DNA of 64,000 bases. It comes from Immundisolibacterales bacterium (GTDB taxonomy: Bacteria > Pseudomonadota > Gammaproteobacteria > HK1). The notes beneath the pieces are model-generated. The model was not told where the DNA came from. It did no database searches and worked only from the letters and a program-made list of their open reading frames with translations. Of this stretch, positions 26,875 through 34,953 are shown piece after piece. The DNA is taken from NCBI GenBank assembly GCA_026712715.1, contig JAPOPW010000012.1:62001-126000 (forward strand), given 5' to 3'. Numbering within the stretch: position 1 is the first letter of the stretch; every line of letters starts with the position of its first letter. Made by a program: the position numbers and the translations under genes.

Positions 26875-27687
26875 ATGAAGTACGTGCTGATCACGGGGGC
26901 GGCCGGCCTCATCGGGACCGGCCTCCGGGAGAATTTCAAGGGGCGGTACCGGCTCCGGCTGAGCGACATCCGAACCCCGGAGGATCTCCGCGACGACGAG
27001 GAGTTCGTCGAGGTGGACCTGCGGGACTTCGACGCCGTGCAGCGCATCGTCGAGGGCGTCGACGCGGTCGTGCACATGGGCGGCATCGCGAGCGAGGACA
27101 CCTGGGAGGCGATCCGGGACATCAACATCGACGGGACCTACAACGTCTTCGAGTCGGCGCGGCGGTCGGGGGCGAAGCGGGTCATCTACGCGAGCAGCGT
27201 GCACGCGGTGGGCTTCTATCCGCGGAGTCAGAAGATTGGCTCCGACGTGACCGTGCTCCCGGACAGCCGTTACGGGGTGAGCAAGGCGTTCGGCGAGGCG
27301 ATCGGTGCCCTCTACGCCAACAAGTACGACCTCGAGGTGATGGCGATCCGCATCGGGAACGCCTATCCGGAGCCGATCGACGAGCGCCGCCTCAGCATCT
27401 GGACCAGCCACCGCGACCTCGCGCAGCTCATCGGCATCGGCCTCGACCACCCGGGTCTCGGGTTCGAGGTCGTCTACGGGGTCTCCGGCAACACGCGCAC
27501 CTGGTGGGACAACTCCGCGGCCGAGCGGCTCGGCTACCGGCCCGAGGACAACGCGGAGGACTGGGCGGACGAGATCATGGCGAGCGCGCCCGAGGACCCG
27601 AACGCCATCGGCGCCGACGTTCAGGGCGGAGCCTTCGCCTTTCTCGAGAGCGGGGCCGGCGTGCCCGCGGACGACGACGACGGGTAG
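26875..27687 (+). CDS. udh: Uronate dehydrogenase (NAD-dependent epimerase/dehydratase family)
   Basis: 270 aa extended SDR that oxidises D-glucuronate or D-galacturonate to the aldarolactone with NAD+. The cofactor motif GAAGLIG is near residues 8-14, with YASSVHAVGFYP and the YGVSK active site. Udh-type signatures distinguish it from sugar epimerases: RLSIWTSHRDL, then TWWDNSAAERLGYRPEDNAE and a C-terminal DPN...QGGAF. GGAGAG lies upstream of the ATG. The nearby D-lyxose isomerase suggests uronate or rare-sugar use. Confidence 0.85.
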   Translation: MKYVLITGAAGLIGTGLRENFKGRYRLRLSDIRTPEDLRDDEEFVEVDLRDFDAVQRIVEGVDAVVHMGGIASEDTWEAIRDINIDGTYNVFESARRSGAKRVIYASSVHAVGFYPRSQKIGSDVTVLPDSRYGVSKAFGEAIGALYANKYDLEVMAIRIGNAYPEPIDERRLSIWTSHRDLAQLIGIGLDHPGLGFEVVYGVSGNTRTWWDNSAAERLGYRPEDNAEDWADEIMASAPEDPNAIGADVQGGAFAFLESGAGVPADDDDG

Positions 27688-27768
27688 CCGGGGACGCTCG
27701 CCGGCGCTCCCCGGGAAGGGGCGCCGAACGGCTTCCATTCCCACTCCAGCAACCGGGAAGCTACCACC

Positions 27769-28326
27769 ATGACCCTTCTCATCGCCGGCCTCGCCCTCTT
27801 CGTCGTCCTGCACCTCATTCCGAGCGTTCCGCCGCTACGCGCCGCGTTCGTGTCCCGGATGGGCGCAATGCCGTATCGCGGCGCATTCTCGCTCGTCGCG
27901 CTCGCGAGTCTCGTGATGGTGGTGTGGGGATTCGGGGAGGCCCCGTACGAGCCCGTCTACGCGCCCCCGGACTGGGGCCGCCACGCGGCGATGGGGCTGG
28001 TGCCGGTCGCGCTCGTCCTGTTCGCGGCGGCCAACATGCCGACGCACATCCGCGCCGCCGTCCGGCACCCGATGCTGCTCGGGCTCCTGCTCTGGGCGCT
28101 CGCCCACCTCGCGGCGAACGGAGACCTGCGCTCGGTGGTGCTGTTCGGAACTTTCGCGGGGTTCGCGGCGCTCGCGGCGGTGAGCGCGATGGTCCGCGGC
28201 AAGGGACCGGATGCGGCCAGGGCGCCGCGGCTCGCGATGGACGCGGCGGCGCTGGTGTCGGGCGCGGTCGTCGCCGGCATCCTCACTCACTTCCACGCCA
28301 CCCTGTTCGGCATGCCGGTGCTGTAG
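27769..28326 (+). CDS. nnrU: NnrU-family membrane protein
   Basis: 185 aa polytopic membrane protein with an N-terminal helix LFVVLHLIPSVPPLR, the family segment PYRGAFSLVALASLVMVVWG, and the H-rich motif HPMLLGLLLWALAHLAANGD. NnrU proteins are tied to nitrite/nitric-oxide metabolism in some denitrifiers, but many homologs lie outside such clusters. No nitrogen-oxide genes are visible nearby, so the role here is open. Confidence 0.88.
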   Translation: MTLLIAGLALFVVLHLIPSVPPLRAAFVSRMGAMPYRGAFSLVALASLVMVVWGFGEAPYEPVYAPPDWGRHAAMGLVPVALVLFAAANMPTHIRAAVRHPMLLGLLLWALAHLAANGDLRSVVLFGTFAGFAALAAVSAMVRGKGPDAARAPRLAMDAAALVSGAVVAGILTHFHATLFGMPVL

Positions 28327-28388
28327 CCCGGAAGAGGCCCCGATTTCCTGAGGTCGTGCGAGCCGCCGGTCCCGATGCTCTCGTTCAC

Positions 28389-28403
28389 GTCCGGCGCCCG
28401 GAC
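28389..28403. terminator. Hairpin between convergent genes
   Basis: GTCCGG (28389-28394) and CCGGAC (28398-28403) form a perfect 6-bp stem with a 3-nt loop between nnrU and the convergent hyuB-like gene. No T-run. Confidence 0.4.
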
Positions 28404-28444
28404 TGGCAGGGTCGGGCGGAGCGCCCGGACGGCGAAAGCAGCGC

Positions 28445-30148
28445 TCAGTCGTCCCCGGCCGCCGGGGTCGGGGCTGCAGCCGGGGCCGACCAGCTCGCCT
28501 CGCCGACCTTGCCGCCTGCGAGGTCGGCGGCGAGGAGGTCGGCGGGACGGTCGGCCGGGTCTCCGTATCCGCCACCGCCCGCCGTGTTGACCTCCACCCG
28601 GTCCCCCGGCGCGAGCCGCACGAGAGTCTTCGAGGGGATCACCTCTTCCGCCCCGTCCGCGCGTCGGATGACCGAGTGCGCGCACGCCCCGGAATCGCCC
28701 CCCGCGGCGCCCCGGGCCGGGCGCCGGTGGCGCTCGCCGCGGTGGGTGAAGACCACATCGCCCGCGAGCACCTCGTACTCGCGGCTGATCCCGAGACCGC
28801 CCCGATACGAACCGCGCCCGCCCGAGTCCGCGCGGAGTTCCGAGCGGTGCACGCGAATCGGCACGTCCATCTCGAGGGCCTCCACCGGGAGGTTCATGCA
28901 GTTCGAGCCGTCGGTCTCGATGACGTCCACGCCGTCCCGGCCCCGGCTCGCGCCGCTCCCCGCGGCGATGAGCTCGCCGACGACGTAGCGCGAGCCGTCC
29001 TCGCGGGCGCCCCCGAACGCGAGGACGTGCAGGGCGGCCGCCGCGTCGGCCGGGGCGTCCTCGGGCCGGGCCTGGCGAAGCGCGCCGATGATCGTCCCCG
29101 CGATGCGCTTGATGGTGGAGGTGCGCGAGTTGACGGGGGCCGGCTCGCGCGGGTTGACGAGACTCCCCTCCGGAAGGCGGAGCTCGATCGGCCGGAAGCA
29201 GCCGCCGTTGATCGGGATCGACGGGTCGGACATCGCGAGCACCGCGAAGTAGGCGCCCGCGCAGGCGCCGGAGGGCACGCAGTTGAAGGGCCCCCGGACC
29301 TGGGGGCTCGTGCCCGCGAAATCGATGGTAACCCGGTCCCCCGCGATCTCGATCGCGACCTCGATGCGGACCAGCTCGTCGAGATCGACCCCGTCGTTGT
29401 CGAGCCAGTCGACGTAGGAATAGCGCCCGTCCGGGAGGCGCTCGACGGCGCGCCGCACGAGCTGCTCGGAGCGGGCGAGGAGCTCGCCGGTGAGCGCGGG
29501 AAGACGGTTCGCGCCGTAGCGCTCGGCGAGCTCCGCCACCCGGCGCGCGCCGATCGAGCACGCCGCGACCTGCGCGTTCAGGTCACCCATGAACGTCTCC
29601 GGCACCCGCACGTTGAGGCAGAGGAGATCGACGAGGGTGCGGTTGACCTCGCCCGCGTCCCGGAACTTGAGGGGCGGGATGCGGATCCCTTCCTGGAAGA
29701 TCTCGGTCGCGTTCGGCGGGACGGAGCCCGGGGACATGCCCCCCACGTCCTGGTGGTGGGTCATCGCGGCGCTCAGGGCTATCGGCCGGCCGGCCGAGAA
29801 GATCGGCATGACGAGCGCAATGTCCGGAAGGTGCGTCCCGCCGAGGTACGGGTCGTTCATGATGTAGATGTCGCCCTCGCGCATCTCGGCCACCGGGAAC
29901 CTGCCGAGCACCGTGCGCACCACCGGGATGAGGGTCGCGAGGTGGATGGGGATCGCGGTCGCCTGGGCGAGCGTCTCGCCCTCGAGGGTGAAGAGGCTCG
30001 CCGACGCGTCGAGTCCCTCCTTCACGATGGGCGAGAACGAGCTCCGGACCAGGGTCGACTGCATCTCGTTCGCGATGCCGTCGAGCTTGTTGCGCACCAC
30101 CTCGAGGGTGATCGGATCGGACGCGGGAATCGTGGTTGAGGCCGTCAT
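28445..30148 (-). CDS. Hydantoinase B / 5-oxoprolinase-type subunit
   Basis: 567 aa HyuB-family protein, normally one half of an ATP-dependent hydantoinase/oxoprolinase/acetone-carboxylase-like enzyme. Hallmarks: DPITLEVVRNKLDGIANEMQ at the N-terminus, GDIYIMNDPYLGGTHLPD around residue 93, MTHHQDVGG, and a C-terminal VNTAGGGGYGDP. The partner subunit HyuA is absent from both sides, which is unusual. The end is convergent with nnrU and the start is divergent from the hicB-like gene. Confidence 0.9.
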   Translation of the reverse strand: MTASTTIPASDPITLEVVRNKLDGIANEMQSTLVRSSFSPIVKEGLDASASLFTLEGETLAQATAIPIHLATLIPVVRTVLGRFPVAEMREGDIYIMNDPYLGGTHLPDIALVMPIFSAGRPIALSAAMTHHQDVGGMSPGSVPPNATEIFQEGIRIPPLKFRDAGEVNRTLVDLLCLNVRVPETFMGDLNAQVAACSIGARRVAELAERYGANRLPALTGELLARSEQLVRRAVERLPDGRYSYVDWLDNDGVDLDELVRIEVAIEIAGDRVTIDFAGTSPQVRGPFNCVPSGACAGAYFAVLAMSDPSIPINGGCFRPIELRLPEGSLVNPREPAPVNSRTSTIKRIAGTIIGALRQARPEDAPADAAAALHVLAFGGAREDGSRYVVGELIAAGSGASRGRDGVDVIETDGSNCMNLPVEALEMDVPIRVHRSELRADSGGRGSYRGGLGISREYEVLAGDVVFTHRGERHRRPARGAAGGDSGACAHSVIRRADGAEEVIPSKTLVRLAPGDRVEVNTAGGGGYGDPADRPADLLAADLAGGKVGEASWSAPAAAPTPAAGDD

Positions 30149-30176
30149 GGTCTCCTCTGCTCAACTGGAGTCCGGA

Positions 30177-30195
30177 AGCATGATTGGACTATGCT
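30177..30195. promoter_or_regulatory. Inverted repeat upstream of hicB
   Basis: AGCAT (30177-30181) and ATGCT (30191-30195) form an inverted repeat with a 9-nt spacer, 30 nt before the hicB start. TATGCT at 30190-30195 could double as a -10 element. HicB proteins with a DNA-binding domain autoregulate, but none is visible here, so this is tentative. Confidence 0.3.
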
Positions 30196-30224
30196 ACCCG
30201 CACCCCGCGAATGAGCAAAATGCC

Positions 30225-30476
30225 ATGAACGAAGCGGCGATCCGGGTGCATATCGAGCCGTGGGAAGAAGGTGGATTCCTCGCCACTAGTCCGGATGTGC
30301 CCGGTTTGGTTGCCGAAGGGCGCAGCGTGACCGAAGCGGCCGAAATTGCGCAGGGTCTTGCGCGCAAGGTTGCGCAGTCGTGCATCGAGCACGGCGACCC
30401 GCTCCCGCGTGCGTTGGCGAGTATCCCCGAAAGCGCTGTCGAGCTGGATTTGCCGGTACCGGTCAGCGTTCCGTAG
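30225..30476 (+). CDS. hicB: HicB-like antitoxin
   Basis: 83 aa with the HicB/DUF1902-type fold: IRVHIEPWEEGGFLATSPDVPGL, then VTEAAEIAQGLARKV. It is expected to bind and neutralise the HicA ribonuclease encoded immediately downstream. The stop TAG overlaps the GTG start of hicA by one base. No C-terminal DNA-binding domain is apparent. The gene is less GC-rich than its neighbours, which suggests acquisition. Confidence 0.8.
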   Translation: MNEAAIRVHIEPWEEGGFLATSPDVPGLVAEGRSVTEAAEIAQGLARKVAQSCIEHGDPLPRALASIPESAVELDLPVPVSVP

Positions 30477-30702
30477 TGGGGCGGCTGTCCGGGTTCAGGT
30501 ACCGGGAAGTTGGGCGGCGCCTTCGACGTTTCGGCTTTGTTTTCGACCGCGTGGGCACGGGTAGTCACGAGATTTGGCGACACTCGCATTTCGGCCGGAA
30601 GGTAACGGTTCCTCGCCATTCAGAGACATGGCAGAAGGAACGCTCCGCGCAATTCTTCGGGAAGCCAAGATCGGCGTCGAGGAGTTTCCGGCCGCCCGCT
30701 GA
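30476..30702 (+). pseudogene. hicA: HicA mRNA interferase toxin gene, frameshifted
   Basis: The GTG at 30476 overlaps the hicB stop. Fifty codons read as a clear HicA: RLSGFRYREVGRRLRRFGFVF, then GTGSHEIWRH with the catalytic-type His, and GRKVTVPRHSE. After codon GAG at 30623-30625 the homology moves to another frame, which continues MAEGTLRAILREAKIGVEEF to a TGA at 30700-30702. Adding one base between 30625 and 30626 would restore a 76-aa HicA. Either the toxin has been inactivated by a 1-nt deletion or the sequence has an error here. Confidence 0.75.
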
Positions 30703-30726
30703 GCTTGGAACTGAAGGAGGGAAAAC

Positions 30727-31413
30727 ATGCTGCGTTCGGAGATCAACGCGCTCATTCGCGACGCGGAGGCATACTTCGAGGCGGAGCGTTTCCGGCTCCC
30801 GCCGTTCGCGTCGTGGACTCCCGACGACTGGGCGTGCCCCGACGGCGACATCTCGGAGATCGTCGACTGCGGCCTCGGCTGGGACATCACCGACTTCGGC
30901 CTCGGCGAGTACCACACCTGCGGCCTGCTCCTGTTCACGATGCGAAACGGCCGGCTCGCGAACCTGAAGTCCGGGGCGGGAAAGACCTACTGCGAGAAGG
31001 CGCTCGTCATCGATCCGGGACAGCACTGCCCATCCCATCACCACTGGATCAAGGTCGAGGACATCATCGTGCGGGCGGGCGGCACCATGGGCGTCGAGGT
31101 GTACAACGCCGCGGACGACGGCACCTACGCCGATTCCGACGTGACCCTGAGCCTGGACGGCGTGCGGCGGAGGGTTCCGGCGGGCACCACCCTCGAGCTC
31201 GCGCCCGGCGAGAGCGTCACCCTCGAGCCCGGCTGCTACCACAAGCTCACCGCCCCGCGCGGGCGGGTGCTCCTCGGCGAGGTCTCGGTGGTCAACGACG
31301 ACGTGAACGACAACCGCTTCCACCAGCCGGTCGGCCGGTTCCCCGAGATCGAGGAGGACGAGGCCCCGTATCGGCTTCTCATCGGCGACTACGCGAACCT
31401 CGCCCGCGCCTGA
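30727..31413 (+). CDS. D-lyxose/D-mannose ketol-isomerase
   Basis: 228 aa cupin sugar isomerase interconverting D-lyxose and D-xylulose (and D-mannose/D-fructose). Family pattern is strong throughout: GWDITDFGLGEY, then PSHHHWIKVEDIIVRAGG, VSLDG-type repeat, SVVNDDVNDNRF and PVGRFPEIEEDE. Predicted metal ligands are His104, His106, Glu111 and His172. AGGAGG lies just upstream of the ATG. It fits with the uronate dehydrogenase about 3 kb upstream as pentose/uronate metabolism. Confidence 0.88.
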   Translation: MLRSEINALIRDAEAYFEAERFRLPPFASWTPDDWACPDGDISEIVDCGLGWDITDFGLGEYHTCGLLLFTMRNGRLANLKSGAGKTYCEKALVIDPGQHCPSHHHWIKVEDIIVRAGGTMGVEVYNAADDGTYADSDVTLSLDGVRRRVPAGTTLELAPGESVTLEPGCYHKLTAPRGRVLLGEVSVVNDDVNDNRFHQPVGRFPEIEEDEAPYRLLIGDYANLARA

Positions 31414-31611
31414 TTTCCCGCTTCGCCGAGATCCGCACCCTCGCCGACCGCGTGCCGCCGGTCGCCGGGGACCTGACCCGCGCAACGGACGCGCCGGCGG
31501 ATCGAGCACGAATGGACCTTCCGGACGCCGGCCGGCATCCGGACTTCGGTCGGGTGGAGCCCGGGGCCGGGAACCCGGCGCGCCGGTAACGGGAACCAGG
31601 AGCGAACCGGC

Positions 31612-33546
31612 ATGAATACCCTACCCTTCGGAACGTGGCCGTCCCCGATCACCTCCGAGGCCATCGTTGCCGAAACGATCCGGCTCTCGTCGGTCAGCCT
31701 GGAGGCGGGTCGCGTCGGTTGGCTCGAGGGGCGTCCCGGGGAAGGCGGGCGCAACGTGCTCGTTCGAACCGACGCTTCGGGACGGCTCGAGGACCTCGTT
31801 CCCCCGCCGTTCAACGTGCGCTCCGGCGTGCACGAGTACGGAGGCGGCGCGTACGCCGTATCCGGGGACCGGCTGTGGTTCTCGAGCTACGCGGACGGTC
31901 GGGTGCATGCCCGGGCGGGCGCCGCCCCGCCGACCCCCCTCACCCCCCAAGGCTCGGCCCGGTTCGGGGATCTGACCTTCGACCCGGGGCGGCGGCGCCT
32001 GCTTGCGGTGCGCGAGACGCATCGGGGCGATGCCCCGCCCGTCAACGATCTCGTGGCGATATCGATCGACGACGGCTCCGCGCGGGTGCTCGCGTCCGGC
32101 CGTGACTTCTACGCCGCACCTGCCCCCAGCCCCGACGGACGGTACCTTGCCTGGCTCGCCTGGGACCAGCCGGACATGCCCTGGGATGCGGCGGCGCTGT
32201 GGCTCGCCGAGCTCGACCGGGAGGGAGCACCCGGCACGCCGACCCGAATCACCGGCGGCTCGGGCTGCTCCGCGTTCCAGCCCGCCTGGTCGCCGGACGG
32301 GGCGCTCTGGTGCGTCGCCGATCCGCAAGGATGGTGGAATCTCCACCGCTGGCGGGACGGGGAGCTTCGTTGCATGCATCGGGCCGGGCTCGAGTTCGGG
32401 AAGCCGTTGTGGCAGCTCGGAACGACCACGTTCGGGTTCGACGCGAGCGGATGCGTCGTCGGCACCTGGCGCACGGGCGACGGATGGCGGCTGGGCCGGC
32501 TCGATCCGAACGGCTCGATGCGCACGATTCCGCTGCCGTGGACGAGCATCGACTCGCTCAAGGTCGAAGGCTCGACGGCCGCATTCATCGGCGGCGCGCC
32601 GGACCGGAGCACCGCGGTCGTGGCGGTCGAGCTCGAGACCGGCGCCACCCGTGTGCTCCGCACGTCGAGCGCGCTTGCGATTGACGACCGCCTGCTGTCG
32701 CGTCCCGTCGCGCTCCGCTATCCGACCGGCGATGGAGGGGAGATTGCGCATGGCTACCACTACGCGCCCCACAACGCGTCGTGCCGGGCACCGGCCGGCG
32801 AGGCCCCGCCGCTCCTGGTCCTGAGCCACGGCGGCCCGACCGGAGCCACCACCGACACCCTGAACCCGTCGATCCAGTTCTGGACGAGCCGCGGCTTCGC
32901 GGTCCTCGACGTCGACTACCGGGGCAGCACCGGATACGGCCGCGCGTATCGCGAGCGACTCTACGGCGAGTGGGGAGTGGTCGACGTGGAGGACTGCGTC
33001 GCCGGCGCGTCGCACCTGGCCGGGACCGGCCGCGCGGACCCGGCCCGTCTCGCGATCCGTGGTGGCAGCGCGGGTGGCTATACCACGCTCGCGGCGCTCA
33101 CCTTCCACGACGCGTTTCGGGCCGGCGCAAGCTACTACGGCATCTGCGACCTAGAGGTGCTTGCGGCCGATACGCACAAGTTCGAGGCTCGCTACCTCGA
33201 TCGACTGATCGGCGAGTGGCCCGCCGACCGCGACGTGTACCGGGCGCGCTCTCCCCTTCACCACGCATCGCGGCTCGGGTGTCCGGTCATCTTCTTTCAG
33301 GGTCTCGAGGACCGCGTGGTTCCCCCGAACCAGGCCGAGCTCATGGCGAGCGCGCTCGAGCGGCAGCGGCTCCCCGTCGCCTGTCTCATGTTCGAGGGAG
33401 AGGGACACGGTTTCCGCAAGGCCGAGACCATGCGCCGCTGCCTCGAGGCGGAGCTCTCCTTCTACGGACGGGTGTTCGGGTTCGAGCCGGCGGATGTCCT
33501 GCCGCCCCTCGAAATCCGGAATCTCCGGCCCGAGAAAGGTCGGTGA
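31612..33546 (+). CDS. S9-family serine peptidase (prolyl oligopeptidase type)
   Basis: 644 aa. An N-terminal beta-propeller-like half (repeats such as SPDGRYLAWLAWDQPDMPW) is followed by an alpha/beta-hydrolase peptidase domain. The triad is visible: Ser486 in GGSAGGY, Asp567 in GLEDRVV and His599 in GEGHGF. No signal peptide is evident, so it is likely cytoplasmic and acts on small peptides or acyl-peptides. It stands alone on the plus strand. Confidence 0.9.
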   Translation: MNTLPFGTWPSPITSEAIVAETIRLSSVSLEAGRVGWLEGRPGEGGRNVLVRTDASGRLEDLVPPPFNVRSGVHEYGGGAYAVSGDRLWFSSYADGRVHARAGAAPPTPLTPQGSARFGDLTFDPGRRRLLAVRETHRGDAPPVNDLVAISIDDGSARVLASGRDFYAAPAPSPDGRYLAWLAWDQPDMPWDAAALWLAELDREGAPGTPTRITGGSGCSAFQPAWSPDGALWCVADPQGWWNLHRWRDGELRCMHRAGLEFGKPLWQLGTTTFGFDASGCVVGTWRTGDGWRLGRLDPNGSMRTIPLPWTSIDSLKVEGSTAAFIGGAPDRSTAVVAVELETGATRVLRTSSALAIDDRLLSRPVALRYPTGDGGEIAHGYHYAPHNASCRAPAGEAPPLLVLSHGGPTGATTDTLNPSIQFWTSRGFAVLDVDYRGSTGYGRAYRERLYGEWGVVDVEDCVAGASHLAGTGRADPARLAIRGGSAGGYTTLAALTFHDAFRAGASYYGICDLEVLAADTHKFEARYLDRLIGEWPADRDVYRARSPLHHASRLGCPVIFFQGLEDRVVPPNQAELMASALERQRLPVACLMFEGEGHGFRKAETMRRCLEAELSFYGRVFGFEPADVLPPLEIRNLRPEKGR

Positions 33547-33796
33547 GTTTTCCGGCTGGAGCGGCATCCCGGCGGACGATTCCGGAGGAGGAACGAACCT
33601 CACGGCGACCGCAAGGGTGGGAATCGGCAAGTTGAATACGCTTTGGATTTCGCGCAATCTGCGCTCGAACCGCGGTCCGGCCGAGGTCATGGAGCGGCTC
33701 GAGCTCGCCGCGTGGTCCGCCCGCGGACCGAACCGTCTCGAGGCCGAGAGACGCGACGCAGAGTCACGACGTGGTGTTGCAACGTAGAGACGCAAC

Positions 33797-34780
33797 GTGA
33801 AAAAGGCCCTGATCACCGATTTCGTGTGGCCCGACATCGAGATCGAGGGCGAGGTGCTGCGGGCGGCCGGGGTCGAGCCGTTTGCGGCTCCGGACGCTTC
33901 GGAAGAAACCCTGGCCGGGCTCGCGGTCGACGCGGACGTGATTCTCTTCTGCTTCGCGAAGGTCACCGGAAACGTGCTCCGGGCGGCCACGAAGTGCGTC
34001 GTCGCGTGCCGGTACGGGATCGGGGTGGACAACGTCGACATCGAGGCCGCGACCGCGGCCGGTATCGTGGTCACCAACGTCCCCGACTACTGCATGGACG
34101 AGGTCGGGGACCACACGCTCGGCATGATCCTCGCCCTGAACCGCCGCTTCGTTCCCCACGACCGGGCCGTGAAGGCGGGCGGCTGGTCGGCGGTGGCGCT
34201 CGACCGTCCGATGCACCGCACCCGGGGAGCGACCCTGGGGATCGTCGGGTTCGGCCGGATCGGACGGTCCGTCGCCGCGAAGGCGAAGGCGCTCGGGATG
34301 GAGACGGTGGCGTTCGATCCGCTGCATGCGCCGGGCGGGCGCATCGACGGGGTCGAGATCGGGACGTTCGAGGAAGTCCTCGAGCGCGCCGAGTTCGTCA
34401 CCGTGCACACCCCGCTCACCCCGGAGACCGAAGGCATCATCGGCGCGGCGGAGCTTGCGCGGATGAAGCCGGGTTCCATCATCGTGAACTGCGCGCGCGG
34501 CGGCATCATCGACGAAGAGGCGCTGGCGCACGCGCTCGCGAGCGGTCACCTGGCCGGAGCGGGTCTCGACGTCCTGAGCGCGGCTCCCCCGCCCGCGGAC
34601 CACCCCTTGCTCGGTCTCGAGAACGTCATCGTCACGCCGCACACCGCCTTCTTCTCGCAGGCGTCGACGATCGAGCTCGAACGCCGCACGGCGGAGGAGG
34701 CGGTGCGGGTGCTGAACGGCGAGATGCCCGAGCATCTCGTCAATCCCGAAGTGCTGGGCCGGACCCGAATCGGGCTCTGA
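33797..34780 (+). CDS. D-isomer 2-hydroxyacid dehydrogenase family, catalytic Glu replaced by Ala
   Basis: 327 aa, related to D-3-phosphoglycerate dehydrogenase and CtBP-like proteins. The NAD-binding motif GIVGFGRIG is at residues 148-156. Catalytic Arg234 (NCARGG) and His282 (VTPHTAF) are present. The active-site Glu, normally the E of LDVxxxEP, is missing: the sequence reads LDVLSAAPP, with Ala at position 263. This could lower or change activity. The nucleotide reading is unambiguous. The protein is otherwise intact and of normal length. Confidence 0.86.
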   Translation: MKKALITDFVWPDIEIEGEVLRAAGVEPFAAPDASEETLAGLAVDADVILFCFAKVTGNVLRAATKCVVACRYGIGVDNVDIEAATAAGIVVTNVPDYCMDEVGDHTLGMILALNRRFVPHDRAVKAGGWSAVALDRPMHRTRGATLGIVGFGRIGRSVAAKAKALGMETVAFDPLHAPGGRIDGVEIGTFEEVLERAEFVTVHTPLTPETEGIIGAAELARMKPGSIIVNCARGGIIDEEALAHALASGHLAGAGLDVLSAAPPPADHPLLGLENVIVTPHTAFFSQASTIELERRTAEEAVRVLNGEMPEHLVNPEVLGRTRIGL

Positions 34781-34953
34781 CCACGAGGCACTTCCGTGAC
34801 TCGCGGGCGGACGGCCGCGGAGCGCGCCCGCTCCCGCGGTTGCGCTTTCGCTGCGTCGGCTCGTCGAACTGCTCCTCTCTTGTTTCGTGAACGGGAGGAG
34901 CGGTCAGTCTGCTGCCAAGCGGTTTCGTGACCGCGCATTCCATGGAGGCGGCC

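Noticed and set aside
33755-33800. GTTGC...GCAAC short repeat before the hydroxyacid dehydrogenase
   Set aside because: Only five base pairs with a long spacer; could be chance and no second copy was noticed.
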